This document shows positions 1 through 14,400 of a stretch of DNA of 64,000 nucleotides, piece by piece. Numbering within the stretch: the first letter of the stretch is position 1; every line of letters starts with the position of its first letter. Made by a program: the position numbers and the translations under genes. The DNA lies in the NCBI GenBank assembly GCA_025201345.1, contig JAIXMG010000006.1, forward strand, positions 1-64,000, given 5' to 3'. Origin of the DNA: Thamnidium elegans. Taxonomy: Eukaryota > Mucoromycota > Mucoromycetes > Mucorales > Mucoraceae. The notes beneath the pieces are model-generated. The model was not told where the DNA came from. It searched no databases and was given only the letters and a program-made list of their open reading frames with translations.

Positions 1-621
1 GGACTAAACTTGCTTCGAATCGGAATAGTTTTATATATGTAAGCAGCAGGTTAAAATGAGGAAAATAAATTATACAATCAACCACTTTTAATGCAAACTA
101 AATTTTATTCAGGAATATCGTATGCAGTATCCAGTTATCCACGATAATAAAAAAAGAAAGACCTTTGAAGCTCATAATATATATAAGTAATTTTATTTTG
201 TAAGAGTCTGCGAACTTATGTTCGAATTTCAAGCCACGTTTTTTCATTAAAAGCACAAAAATAGGAACGACTATATTTGTTGATTGAACAAAAAAGGCTT
301 AGCAGTTTTAAAGATTACGTTGCCTTTTTTTAACAATAACATACTCCATATATTATACACCTAAGAGAAGGAAAGAAATTGTAACTTCGAGAAGTATTTG
401 TAGTAACGGTAGCATTTGTTTCTTCGATACCAGTATGCAATATAGGTTATATCAAGTGGCTTTGACTTCGTATTACCATGCAAACAAAGATTGTTACATG
501 TTCCATGTTATGCACGCGGAACTAAATTATATATTTGTTTGTCTGTTCTGAAAAAGAATCATATTTTATCTCTCCCCTTTCTTTTTTTTTTTTTTTTTAC
601 ACCTTAAAAAAGAATATTACT
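1..621. other. AT-rich intergenic region upstream of the first Hsp70-like gene
   Basis: No open frame or RNA gene is supported here. The stretch is AT-rich, with a T run at about 582-599 just before the start codon at 622. It presumably holds the promoter and 5' leader of the gene that follows, but no defined motif stands out. Confidence 0.5.
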
Positions 622-3600
622 ATGGCAAATGTATACGATTTTCACCAACACACATATTGTGTTGTTTTATGTAAATACTGTTTTTATTGCGACTATACGC
701 CTTTTTTTTAATAAATATTATTGATTTATAGATATAAAGGATATTATAACCAGAGCATCCGTGATTTATACTTCAACAAGGGAGTACGATAGAACTAAAA
801 CTTCGTCACAGCAAGTATATTATAGTGTTTTAATACATATACAATATTTTTGTTTAACAATTATAAAAATGTAGATTACAAAGTTGCATCACCTATGATA
901 TACACAAATTGAACGTTCTAAGTTATGGAGAACAAACTTCTAGCGCATATAATCGCAATAACAAAGATACAGTACTGGTTGATAGATTTATGGAGAGATT
1001 ACACCAACTCTTTAAAAAAGATAAAAATAGCTGGGATCAAGACGATCTGTTCTCGTTAAAAGCGATATCAGATTTTATACGCCTAGTAGTGAAAAAACTT
1101 ATGAATATTTTGAATGAAGAAAGTGATGGTATTAATGTATTTCATTACGTATTTATTCTACCTTCAGACTGGGAAGAAGAAATCAAAGAAGTACTGATTC
1201 GACCTCTTTTTGTTCAAGCTAATTTGATATTAAAAGATGATCACAAAGACAGACTTTTGTTCTGTTCTGATATAGAATCTATCTGTTACAGATTAACGAA
1301 TTGGAGTAAACTAGGAGTTTTTTTGGAAAGAGGAAAAGATACAATTATTTGTAGACTAATTTTTAATGAACAGGATCAAGTGTTGATTAAGATGGATTTA
1401 ATTTCCGTCGCAAACCCTCTGTTTGATCATGCTGATTCTATACTATTTCCAAAAGTTGTGCGCTCGAATTCATTCTCTCTTACACGCGATGATATTAATA
1501 ATGCTATAAGAGAGTTTTTAAAGATTGACTTTTCCTTTATTGTTAAAAAAAAAATTAAAGATATTGTTATGAAAAGCCTGTCTGAAGTAATTTTATTTGA
1601 TAAAGCAATATAATATCGTAATGTTAAAATAACACTATTTTTATTAATTAGAGTGAAGATACAGATTTAATGAAACCTTTAATTATCTCTACTGATGGAT
1701 GGAAATTAGATAAACGTCAAAAAGCATTTGTTGAATCTCTTTGTTTTTTTGATATATGTAAAGAAACTAGTAAAGCTCGGCATAATACCATCAAGGATTT
1801 ACTTTTAAACAACGTTGTAAAGGATTATAGCCTTATGATATTCATAGATCAATGCTCTTCTAAAGTTAAATTGGATCTCGATATGTTAAATTGGTCAAAA
1901 TATATGCTGGAATATTATCGAATTTCTTTCAATGATAAAATTACTGTGCACGAAATTAATTCGTTAAAAGTGATTGATCATGAAATTGTAACCGTTGGAG
2001 CTGGTTATTACGCTTTTGATGCTATTTATAATTCTGATATATACTGTAGACCACGTATAATAGAAAACCCGGCTACATCTTCTTCAATCTTTCTAAAGTC
2101 GAAGCCTAATGCTATATTAAATTTAGGTACGACAAACTGTGTGTACTTTTTTTTTTTTTTTTTTTTTTTTTTGGGCACTAATTTTTTTTTCATATAAATA
2201 GATATTTCGCTTGAATCTACATTATTATCGTTTTCACTCTTAGACGAAAACGGTTTAATCAAACAAATTTGGAAAAACGACTACTTTGTAACTGACATAA
2301 GGTAAGATAAAAATACAAAATTTAGTAGGTACATATACTAAGACAGTACTAGTTTACGTTCTCTAGGCTCTTTCTTTAAGTTTTCGGAAGTTCTAACGTT
2401 AACTATAACGCATTCGTAGGTCTTTAATATATATAATATACTTCCTACTAACGAAAAAATATCGTTTACCTAGGTTTATTACGCTTATGGAAAAGTACAT
2501 CGTGGGATATTCTGGAAATGAAGATGAGCTCGAAAAGAGCATCATGGCTGATACCGAAACTATATTTAATATAGAGAGTAATACCAAAGATTTGTTGGTA
2601 TCGACACAACATCTGATATATATCACATTATTTAAATTTTTATATATAACTTATATAAAAAAAATTGTAACAAGAAAGCTTGTCACTATCGCAGGATGCA
2701 ACGTCGATACAAAGATTGGATATGCCATCACAATAGAAAAAAATATATTAAACTGTCTGTTTGGTACCAAGGAAGATTTAGAAGACGACATGTATACATG
2801 TGGTTTAATTGACAGAAATGACGATTGTAAAAAATTAAGAATTACTACTCAAGGAGAAGACTTATTACCTGTGATTCAAAAATATTCTAAAGTACATTTC
2901 CCACTCAAGTCTTTCTTTTTGATAGCTCAATTACATGAAACGTATATACAACTCACTTTAAACCAAGTAGTAACTGAATCTAGTTTGAATGATGACGGCG
3001 ATCAGGAGGCGATTATACTCCAAGATGAAATTATATATATTCGGAATATATACGACTCTCTGTGCTTAAATATGTGGAATAATATTGTAGAAGACAATAG
3101 CTTAATTCAATTATGTGATACACATAATGACTATAATGAAAGGGAATTACTAGAAATATTTTCATTTGAAAATGAAATAGAATTTACTAGCAATCTTAAG
3201 CAGTATATTTTTAACAATGTAAGTAGTGTAAAATAGAATAAGCATTTCCTATTATATTAGTAACTGAAACTGCTACATGTATGTTATATAGATCCTCCAC
3301 AAGACTTCCATATTGCAATTTACTGACAAAATTGCTGTAAACTTAAGCGCCTCCTGTAGCTGTAGAGTTTATTTAACGGTTTATGACATTACAGAAATTT
3401 CTTTTCGACCTGTCCTACAAGATATTATCTTTGTTGTATTTACATCCTTGATAAATAAGCAGTTGTTTGGAAATTATACGAACATTCAATGCCTCTTTCA
3501 CTTGATATGTTTTAACTATAATCTACAGTTTCAGCTTATCCTCATGAAAGTATTAAAAGATGAAACTGATCAATTTATGTATGAACAAGAAATTGACACA

Positions 3601-4226
3601 CCTTATTATATTATACCAAAGTTACCAAACCAACTTTTTCAACATGCTCTTCAGCAAAGGCCATTCTCTTATAAAGGATTTAAAGTGGGAATTTTACACC
3701 ATGTTTACAGTGAAAATTATTGCTTTAACATTGGTCGAGCCTTGGGGAAAAATTGTTGTTTATATAAAAACATGAGATACGATATAAAGACCATTGAAAT
3801 TAACGACGAAGTATCGTTTCTACTTCTTAAAAAGGGGGATATAATTAGCAGTGGTAATACGAGCCGAGTATTTTATCTGATTTCACAAGATAATCCATTT
3901 GACGGTCGTATAAGTAGGTAGTAATATAAGAATATTATTTTGTAACTTATATATTTTTAATTGCTCTAGGATACTTTAAAAGTAAAAAGATGTGTAACTT
4001 AAGACCTGACACAACAATCACTTTCGAGGATACGGCGAAAATGACCGTTGGACCCATAATTCGCCCAAAAGAAAGTAAATCAGGCCAAGAAATACCAGTC
4101 ATAATATCTACAGTTTACAAAGGATATTCTTTCTCTTTATCCTTGGCGGCAAAAACTGTTGGTGAAGAGATGAAAGTAACTCATTTGACTAAATTCGCTG
4201 AACCAATGACTCTAGCTCGTTTTTAA
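622..4226 (+). CDS. Hsp70/HSPA12-like actin-like ATPase family protein, copy A (1033 aa, 9 exons)
   Basis: Exons that keep one frame are 622-670, 732-810, 875-1586, 1652-2126, 2202-2301, 2353-2415, 2474-3218, 3292-3913 and 3970-4226, giving 1033 aa. The exon lengths 49, 79, 100 and 63 nt recur in the paralogues at 47072 and 51261, which supports the model. The start is set by the conserved opening V-Y-D-(F/L)-H-Q-H. Exon 3 carries the pattern 'LPSDWEEEIKE...RPLF.QANLI..DDH.DRLLF', which resembles the VPAEW...R.A...AGL region of fungal HSPA12-type Hsp70 ATPases. The C terminus ends in EPMTLARF, a signature shared by all members here. The canonical DxGT phosphate-1 loop expected near the N terminus is not visible, so ATPase activity is doubtful. 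The family assignment is inference. The gene stands alone, not in a divergent pair. Confidence 0.6.
811..874 (+). other. Probable GC-AG intron (intron 2 of copy A)
   Basis: Only a GC donor (CA|gcaagt) at 811 gives the phase needed to join the acceptor before 875. The nearby GT donor at 815 would shift the frame. With the GC donor, exon 2 is 79 nt long, exactly as in the paralogues at 47185-47263 and 51365-51443, which use GT donors. Confidence 0.5.
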
Positions 4227-6107
4227 AAGGTGGAAAATAAAGTACACGAGTGTTTTCCTTATTAACTACACTGTTTTTAATACCTTAATACTCTGATATT
4301 AACGGTTATAAAATAAAATAAAAAAGTAAAATAACTAGGAACTTAGACAGTTTCAACGAGACATTAATGAATGAGCAATTTGGAAAGATAAATAGATTCT
4401 TTAGAAGGTCAATTATAATAGCAGCGATGCGTATTATGTTTCTAACTGGCTTCTTTAACAAAAGACGTAAGATAGAGGCTTGTTGCTTATAAATAACGTG
4501 ACAATTATTTATGTAAACCAGTTATCTTCTGTTTATCAAGAGTTTAAGCAGTCTTCTAATTTTATGATCAAAGCGATAGAACAATAGAATATATCTGAGA
4601 TAGATTTGTAAATAGGTACTGTGATTTGTGTATAACTTATGTAAGTGGCATATGAGGATATGACTTGTATAAGTACATATATATATAAATTAGTATCACT
4701 GAAATAAAATTCGTAGATATAACAATACTAGATAGCTTTTTTTAAAATGTAAACATGATTTATACTTCAAGGATAGGTTTAACAGTGATATAAAAGTAAG
4801 GAATATCATTTATTTGTATGAAATTGAATAATCTTTTCTCTTTTCTTTTTTTGACATCATTTTTATTTTCGTTTAATAAACTTGTATTTTATCAATCATT
4901 TTTTGTTATACTTGTAATATCAGTTTACATTTTCTTTTGTATGTAATTCCAATGGGTAACTTATTTATCTTTAACTCATATTAGCGATTGAAATATACAG
5001 TAGAAGATAAGTCCTTTAAAATATTGATAAAAGTTTTAATTGTGATTGTTTTTATTTTAGATGAAAAAAAAAGGATGTATTTATACTAAAGGAGTTATAC
5101 AATTAGCCATTCTAATTGTAGGGTAACGAAGTCAGTCTAAATGTCATAACAATTACGGTTAATCCTTATTGATAATCCGATTCGCTTGTTATCTGAATTG
5201 GATTTAAGCATTTATGCGCATTGTGTTTAATTGGTAGTTCTTATTATTAAATGACAGTTGCCCTGTCATTGATAATAATAAAGTGGATGATTGTTTAGGA
5301 TAATTCTAATTGTATTATTAATTAATCATCGATGATTAATAATGTTTAGTTTTGATCAGTTATATTGTAATAATAATGAAGATGAAGAGGGATATATAGT
5401 CTGTATATATCAGCGATACCATATATTTTTTCTTCAATGATAATTTAATCATATTTCATTATAGTTATCTTACCATTACAGTTAGGGTTCTGTAATTGAA
5501 ATTTACTATTCTCCAAGTTTCTTTTTTTACTTGTTTTTTTTTTCAAGCTGATACTTTTCCAGAATATAAAGTCATGGAAGCCTAGAACTTAAAGCAACAA
5601 CAAAATTGCAATTCCTCTTCAAATCCCTGAGTTGCAAAACTTATTATAAAAAACCCCCAATTCTATTAATTCCTCTTTTACTTAATTTTGCACTAACTTT
5701 TAAGCTTCGCACTTAACCAACAGACTTATTTGGTATATGTAAATTACATTAGAATTTCAATTAACCTTGCTAATTCGTAAAATTAGTCGACTTCTATTAT
5801 TTAAATAAAGTTATGGTTTTACATTTCACCTATTTAAGACCATAAATTAAAAAAAATATTTGTGATGTGTGTAGTAATGCAGACATTTAGGGCTATCCTT
5901 TGAAGATTGATTACTTGAGCTTTAACACTACATCAAAGGAGTTATTGTCATCATTAAAAGACCTGAATTTATAACTTCCAAACAATCTGTGATATATTCC
6001 AAAATAGTCCTTTTTGAAGTATCAAAAAATCCACACACGTGATATTCACGTGACTTGGACATTTTTATACAAAATATGTTATTAAATGGTTCAATAAATA
6101 TATAACA
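4227..6107. other. Gene-free AT-rich region
   Basis: No ORF or gene is supported. The interval contains a copy of a dispersed repeat (4561-4705) and a perfect 20-bp palindrome at 5321-5340 (attaatcatc/gatgattaat). Nothing else is recognisable. Confidence 0.5.
4561..4705 (+). repeat. Dispersed repeat R3, copy 1
   Basis: About 145 bp aligning by eye with 19760-19895. Shared landmarks in order are 'agaacaatagaa', 'tctgag.tagat', 'tgtgtataactta', 'atatgag' and 'acttgtataag'. This copy lies downstream of Hsp70-like copy A; the other interrupts a nuclease-like pseudogene. Confidence 0.5.
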
Positions 6108-6179
6108 TCCTCAATGGTCCAACGGCTAGGATTTATCGCTTTCACCGATACGGCCGGGGTTCGACTCCCCGTTGGGGAA
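6108..6179 (+). tRNA. tRNA-Glu (anticodon UUC)
   Basis: A 72-nt cloverleaf. The acceptor arm is TCCTCAA paired with TTGGGGA (6172-6178), followed by discriminator A at 6179. The anticodon stem TATCG/CGATA encloses the loop CTTTCAC, with anticodon TTC at 6141-6143. The T arm is CGGGG-TTCGACT-CCCCG. There is no intron and no encoded CCA, as expected for a nuclear eukaryotic tRNA gene. The D-arm and T-arm act as the A and B boxes for RNA polymerase III. A T-rich stretch shortly downstream (around 6183-6196) could serve as terminator. Confidence 0.93.
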
Positions 6180-8350
6180 TACTTTTATTCTTTTTTAGGT
6201 GTACCGAGTCTATTCCCTAATTTGGAGTCTGTGGAATCCGAGCTATTAGAGTTTGGTATGTGGTATTAATCAATAGATAGTGTCAGAGTTATTTTAATAG
6301 ACAATACTTTTAGTTGTAAATATATAGTGGTAAAAAGATGACCTTTTATTGAGTTTATATTTTAAAGTAATTTATATCTAAATTGAAGTAGTACACAGCT
6401 TATTCTATTTTAGCTGTGACAATAGTAAGAAAAGTGAGCACGAGTTCCTGTTTTATAAGTAGAGTAAAAGTTTTAGATAAAAATACAATGGAAAGTAAGA
6501 TCCAAAGGAATTCAAGTACAAAATAAAATAAAAGAGCTTGATTTTAAAGATCTTTTATAAAATAAGGGAAGTATAAGATTAAATTGTTTACAAAAAGTGA
6601 ATTATATTTTATTAAATAAAAGTTGAAGGTATTTATATCATTTTTAGTTTTCTTAATTAGGTTTTTAAATTTATAACAACCATGGAGGTTTGATTTCTTG
6701 TGTTAGGACAACAAGGACGATCCTTGTTAACATTATTTTATCAGAAAGAGGTAGTTTGAGTAGCAGTGTTTTTGGAAAGAAAAGGTAAATTTATGACGAT
6801 TCTTATAAAAAATCGAAACTTATTTAGAATCAAAGATATGCTCTAAAAAATGCATTGTATCAATATAAATAATAGTTATTGGCTTTGGTATAGCCACATT
6901 TATTTCTACTATAATTGCATTTTATATATATCTAAAAGGTACACAAACCGAGTGACATATGCCATCTTACAGTTCGTACATGTGTCAGGTACCGCTCTCC
7001 CTTTATAAGTGTGCGAATTTATTTATAAATAGCGATATCATAAACTGTTACGTGTATTTAGTTCTATTTGTAACAAATTATTTAAAAAAGGAGGTATTTA
7101 CAGTATAACGACATATGAAAAAAGTATACGTAAAATATCAATCTATTACAATTCTGCATTTATTGTTTGTTTGTAATTAATAAAAAAATAACTATTCGAT
7201 TGTTTGTTACACGAAGTATTGTGGTCTAGTTTTTTAGTGTTTGACATGTCAGTCGATACTATCACGCAAGTCTTTGAGCATATATTGATCTTGTTACTTT
7301 TTTCTTAAATAGTATTTGACTTGTAAATTATTTTTATTGAATGATATGATTCTAAATAGTTTTTATTTGGTAGCTGAATTTTATTTTTGACAGTAAATTT
7401 TTTTTTTTTGTCAATTAAAAAAAAAAATAACTACTATAATATTATAGACTAAAGAAATCAAGTCTGGGACCTACGAAAGATAATTTTACACTCCTTATTT
7501 ATTTGTCAAGCTTGCTCAAATCTAACATTTCTACTTTACTGTCGTTAAATAAATAATAAGGGATTTTTAACACGAACAATTACTAATATATTTAGTTTAT
7601 AGAGTGCTATCTCTGCTTTTTTTTTCTTTTATCTCCCGCAGAATTGAAAAAGGCATGGTATTAAAACATTGCTCTTCATAAATAACGCCATTTTTTCTCC
7701 AAGCTCTTTTTTTTAAAAGAATAAATCAGCATGAGAAAAAAAACCGCTCGATCGCTAATATGTGAATAACTACTCTCTCTCTCTCAAGTATTACTGTTAA
7801 CTATTTATATGTTAGTGGCATTTATTTCGAGATGTAAGTGATTCCAAATTTAGCAGCTTCTTGTATGACAATATCGCTTGTGTTCAATAAGTTCTACAAG
7901 AAGATAAAATAAGACAATTCTGTCTCTTTTATTTTAATTTCTCGCTGTGTACAGTAAATAATATAAAAAAAAAAACTATATCACAGTAAGGGCATATTGT
8001 CCCAAATAACTTGTTTGTCATTCTCAGATATATAACAGAAAAACCTTTAAAAGGAAACCAGTCATTGTTTTTTTTATAATCATTATACAATTTCTTCTTA
8101 AAAACGAGATGTTTATATAAGTTTATCATTTTAATAAGGTCAAACAATTAAATTTACACGTCTATTCCAATAATCTCAAAATTAGCTGTAATTTATATTT
8201 CAAGTCTTAGTTTCAAGATTTTTCTTTTTCAAAGTACGTCTCAAAACTTAGTGCCAAAACCTTGTATAAATAAAGTATTACAAATTCTTTTTTTATCTCT
8301 CTCTCTCTCTCTCTCCCGCGCCCCCTTCTTTTATATATAAAACAATAACA
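6180..8350. other. Gene-free AT-rich region between tRNA-Glu and the aquaporin gene
   Basis: No protein-coding or RNA feature is supported. Homopolymer A and T runs are common, including a T-run/A-run pair near 7399-7429 that could form a hairpin. A CT microsatellite followed by a C-rich tract (8298-8327) sits just upstream of the first putative aquaporin start and resembles the pyrimidine-rich promoters of the neighbouring genes. Confidence 0.5.
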
Positions 8351-8507
8351 ATGTTCTTTTGGTCAACACCAGAAACTAGAGTTACGCCTTCACTTCGAGA
8401 TAAAACTTCAACAGCGGCCGCTGAACAAGATCCTCTTATCTCGATTGAAAGCCGTCCGCAATACAATTCGATAGGCTCTTCTGGATCTTCACAAAAACAC
8501 ATTAATG
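8351..8507 (+). other. Possible alternative first coding exon of the aquaporin gene
   Basis: An ATG in good context (aacaATG) at 8351 opens a 52-codon frame with a natural-looking hydrophilic N terminus and ends at a consensus donor (gtaagt at 8508). Splicing to the acceptor ttactgcag ending at 8779 enters the frame of the downstream aquaporin exon in phase and would give a 356-aa isoform instead of 314 aa. The implied intron is 272 nt, longer than others in this gene. If unspliced or joined elsewhere it would act as an upstream ORF. No transcript evidence is available. Confidence 0.4.
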
Positions 8508-8748
8508 GTAAGTTTTCAACTTAAAAAATAAAAATAAAAAAAGTGTTATTATTCTGCTGCATAAAAAATCCTTTACCTACCTACTTTACCTATCGGTTCT
8601 GTCCCTAAATCACTTGTATTTAGACCTATTTAATTTCACCTTTAAAAAAAAAAAACATTTTCATTCTTTTATCTCTCTTTCTCTTTCTTTTCATTGATAT
8701 TAGGACTCATTCTTTTTACCCACCTTACATTAAACATCTACATACACA

Positions 8749-9980
8749 ATGTCATCTACGCGTTCCTCCGTTACTGCAGTCCCGTCTATATCCCATCACC
8801 ATCACATTTACCTTTCAAACAGCGATAGCAATCCAATTGAAAAAACTCCATCTAATCCACTAACCTTTTATGTTAATAATGATACAGAAGATCTTACCAC
8901 CACTCGTAAAACATGCTATGGTAATCTTATAGCAAACTTGAGATCTTTCAGAGTCAAGGTACACACACATACATATATATCTTGTAACCATTTTTATTAT
9001 TTTGCATTAAATGCGTTTTTTTAAAAAAAAATCTTTGTAGCATAGAGAATTTTTGGCCGAATTTATTGGAACCATGATTTTGATTTTATTAACCTGTGGT
9101 ATATCAGCAGAAGAGACATTACATATCAGTCCTCATAGATCATGGTTAACAGTTTCATTTGGATCAGGTAAATACAGATTTTCTTTTTTAAAAAAAAGTT
9201 TCATAGTATTCATCATCAGAAAAACATCATTATTAGGCCTTTCGGTACTTGTTGCTGTTTGTATAGCCGGTCATGTATCAGTAAGTATTTATTAAAATAA
9301 CTTGTCATTTCTTTTGTCTATAAATGACTATAATTAGAAAAAGAAACATAATATAATTATAGTCTCTTTTTTTTTTTTGCCCCTGACGATCTTTTTTCTT
9401 TCTTTCTGTACAATAGGGCGCTCATATTAACCCTGCTGTTACTATTACTTTCTGGGCCTTTAGTGGATTCCCAACCCGCAAAGTCCCCATTTATATCTTG
9501 GCACAAATTTTAGGAGCATTTACCGGTGCAGCCTTACTCTACTCAATTATCGAACCAGCCATTACACAATTTGATGACGGAACTCGTCAAATATTGGGTG
9601 AATTCGGTACAGCAGGTATATTCGGGACATATCCACCACTGTACGTTGGTATTGGTTCAGCCATTGCATCAGAAGTGATTGGAACCGCATTATTACTGTT
9701 GATTATTATGGTTTCTGGACATTCTAATAATATCCCCTTCCGAACCGCTCAAGGACTTATGATTGCAGCAGGTGTAATGACAATTAGCTTGGGTCTGGGC
9801 TATACATCTGGATTTTCTATCAATCCTGCTCGAGATCTGGGACCTCGGTTCTTTACAGCAATTGCAGGTTGGGGTATGGATGTGTTTACAGTTCATGATT
9901 ATTACTCGTTAGTTCCTATGCTTGCTCCTCTGTTAGGAGGGTTAATTGGTGGACTTATCTTTACTGTTTTTATCGATTAA
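8749..9980 (+). CDS. Aquaglyceroporin (MIP family membrane channel)
   Basis: Exons 8749-8958, 9041-9167, 9237-9280 and 9417-9980 join in frame to 314 aa. The protein is a plasma-membrane or vacuolar channel of the major intrinsic protein family. Both half-helix motifs are present: N-P-A at about residues 132-134 in the context GAHINPAVT, and N-P-A-R-D at about 263-267. The D after the second NPA-R is typical of glycerol-conducting members, so transport of glycerol or other small solutes as well as water is likely. Six hydrophobic helices surround these motifs, after a polar N-terminal tail of about 70 residues. The start at 8749 follows a pyrimidine-rich leader. A second possible start exon lies at 8351-8507. 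The MIP call is secure; substrate is inferred. Confidence 0.9.
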
Positions 9981-10129
9981 TAAAATCATTTAGCATTTTC
10001 TTCACCAAAAGGTGACCGTAGTTTGAAGAACTCGCATTATTGGTAAAAGACCAGTCACTGATTTTTTTTCTTTTTAAGAAAAACCTGTCTTTTTTTTTTT
10101 TTTTTCGTTCAACACTTTTTTTAAAAAAA

Positions 10130-12147
<2,018 letters not shown>

Positions 12148-12346
12148 ATTTATTTGATAACCAATAATAATAAAAAGAGACTTTTGTATGATACTACTTT
12201 ATTCAAACCAAATTTATATTGATCGATGTAAAAAACAAATTGACTTGTTTTAATTTATACGATACATAAATTATTCTCTTTTTTTTTTACCACACTTCTC
12301 TGTCTCCTCTTTTTTTTTTCTGTATATGTTAAATACTATTTTCTAA

Positions 12347-12583
12347 AGATTTTATATTGCATCAGCTTACGGTGCGTTATTTTATTCTAATATACCAAAG
12401 CTACATAACGAACCAAACGACAAATACACCAATACAATAAAAATAACGCCATTTGGAAGACCAATAAGACAAGGACCTATTTTAACAGTAAAACCTGGTC
12501 AGTGCGCACCGTTAAATAATGTCTTCTACACATCAGAAGTACAACCACTTAGCATGTTTTATTCTACCCGTCAAATAATATAA
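12347..12583 (+). other. Unrecognised 78-codon open frame, probably a relic
   Basis: An open frame without a convincing start runs from after a TAA at 12344 to TAA at 12581-12583. The translation looks protein-like (for example FGRPIRQGPILTVKPGQC) but I do not recognise a family. It lies directly downstream of the methyltransferase gene. It may be a decayed exon or coincidence. Confidence 0.2.
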
Positions 12584-13370
12584 ACCTTCGCCACCAATAT
12601 AAAACTATAAACACTAACTCATTTGGGCAGCCAGCTGCGCCAGAAAACCTTGTCAACTATTTAAAAAAAATAACCCAAGGAGTTCAAAAGTTACTATACC
12701 GCTATTACACAAGCGATCATATAGCGAGGTACTTGATACAGTTGCTAATGAGAAAGGAAACAGATATATGAAGACACGAAAGTTGACACATAAAACATGT
12801 TTCTTTACCCTCCGTCCCGCGAGCTATAGAATCTATAAATGTAAATCTCGATATCAAATACGCTGAAAAAATAAAGGATATATAAAACAGTTTTTTTCCT
12901 GTAAAGATTTTTTTGAAATGTTGGTTTTGTTGCCAAGACACCAGAACTTGAACAATGGGTCATTTATATCAGAATCATTATTTCAGGACCAAATTTATAA
13001 GCGTTTGGTATGTATGTGACATTACAAATTGTTTGGCTTAGGCAGTACTTGGTTTGCTGAAGTATTCTGAACTATTGATACACTAGGAATAAACACGAGT
13101 TAATACTTAATACATAATACAACGAATTAATATGTCACCCCACTACCCGGTATAAATTTTATAATGACAATGGATACTTTTAACTATAACTTTTATAAAC
13201 CGTGATATACATACAACTCCGCGCATTAGCGATTTTGGCATCCATACTACCTAATATACGGCTGGTACTAACTGACCAAGAGGCTAACGCGGTAATAGTC
13301 TCATCTAGTTGTTGATATTCTTATATTAATCAAATTTGATTTCCAAGTATTCCCACTGTAATAAAAATAT
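12584..13370. other. Unassigned region
   Basis: No gene or repeat is supported. Short antisense frames here lack coding character. Confidence 0.4.
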
Positions 13371-13636
13371 AAAGGAAAAATCGTTTTTATTTATTTATTC
13401 TTAATCATTGCTTTTTCCTATTGAGGTTATTTACAATGATCTAAATCCTCCAACACTTTTTTTTATAGAAGAGTTTGTTTACAGTCGACCAAACAGTTAC
13501 AGAAAAGTGCTAGCTATCTTAGCACCCTGTTGGGTCATTTTCCCCTCTTTAAAAATAGTTGGCTATAGATACATAAAACATGTCAAAAAAAAAAAAAGTA
13601 GTTTTATTTATTTTACTTTACGTGTTATATGGATAG
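13371..13636 (+). repeat. Dispersed repeat R1, copy 1
   Basis: About 265 bp matching 21270-21530 with small indels. Shared stretches include 'ttaatcattgctttttcc', 'gatctaaatcctccaaca' (copy 2 gatctagatcctccaaca) and 'tatatggatagtttc'. Copy 2 lies just upstream of the nuclease-like gene at 21712, so R1 may be an ancestral 5' flank of that family or a nonautonomous element. Confidence 0.6.
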
Positions 13637-13804
13637 TTTCATAAGCTGTCCATTACCATTTTTAATAAAATCTTGGTACGTTTTAGGAAGAGGACGAAAT
13701 GTAATTTATCTTTGAAGAGTGTTGAGATTCTTCTTGAGGATACGACAATTCGAAAGAGAAAGTTTTATATTGAAAAATGTAAAGAGAATAGTGTTGATTA
13801 CTAG

Positions 13805-14050
13805 AAGAATTGTGTTTTTATAGATGAAGCAGGTTTCAATCTGCATATCATGCGAAATAGAGCTTGGGCCCCTAAAAATAAACCTGCCAAGGTTAAGGCC
13901 CCAATTCAAAAGGGTACAAGTATTACTATCATGGGATGTATAAGTAGTGCTGGTATTATCGACATATCCAAGAGAAATCCGGGTGTATATAAAAAAAGAA
14001 AGGTTCCTGGAACATCCGCGTCCAAATTGAAGAAAATGACGACCAAATAG
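13805..14050 (+). pseudogene. Tc1/mariner-type DDE transposase fragment
   Basis: In frame, the codons from 13805 read KNCVFIDEAGFNLH, then a stretch with RAWAPKNKPAKV and SITIMGCISSAGII. This is the region around the first catalytic aspartate ('FIDEaGF') of Tc1/mariner transposases, followed by the W.. .G.. and 'tilgais..G' blocks. A TAG lies immediately upstream at 13802-13804 and no terminal inverted repeats are evident, so this is a dead internal fragment. The open frame ends in TAG at 14048. Confidence 0.75.
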
Positions 14051-14138
14051 CTCTTTTCTTTAAGGAAAAGTTAACTAGGCGATAGATCTAGCAGTTCAAA
14101 AGATAGTACCAGGTTTTTGCAAATGCATCTGATAGCTA

Positions 14139-14263
14139 CTACGCTACTTTTATAATCTTAAGACAGGAGAAACTCATCTCACAGTCAACTATAATTTCAC
14201 TAAGGACGTAGCCTTTGGTCCACTACCCTTGATAGCCGATGGTCTAATCAAGCGATTCCTACG
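14139..14263 (+). repeat. 125-bp perfect direct repeat, unit 1
   Basis: Identical by eye to 14401-14525, starting at ctacgctacttttataatc and ending at caagcgattcctacg. The two units are separated by 137 bp of unrelated sequence. No coding content is recognised. Confidence 0.9.
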
Positions 14264-14400
14264 TAGCTACCAGATGATCAGTTTTTAAAAACAAAGCTAA
14301 AATTGCCCAGTAAAAAGTTAATTTAGTTTAATAATGTATAGGCAAACATAATTAAAAGCAAACATACCTTTCATGAAACCCAAACACTGCTCATCAGTAT

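Noticed and set aside
2026..2262. Antisense ORF over the T run at about 2150-2172
   Set aside because: It overlaps exons 4-5 and intron 4 of Hsp70-like copy A and is low complexity.
5321..5340. Perfect 20-bp palindrome as an operator or terminator
   Set aside because: Isolated in AT-rich DNA far from any gene; palindromes of this composition are expected by chance and function cannot be argued.
12717..12941. Minus-strand 74-codon ORF
   Set aside because: No ATG context, no homology and composition typical of random AT-rich sequence.
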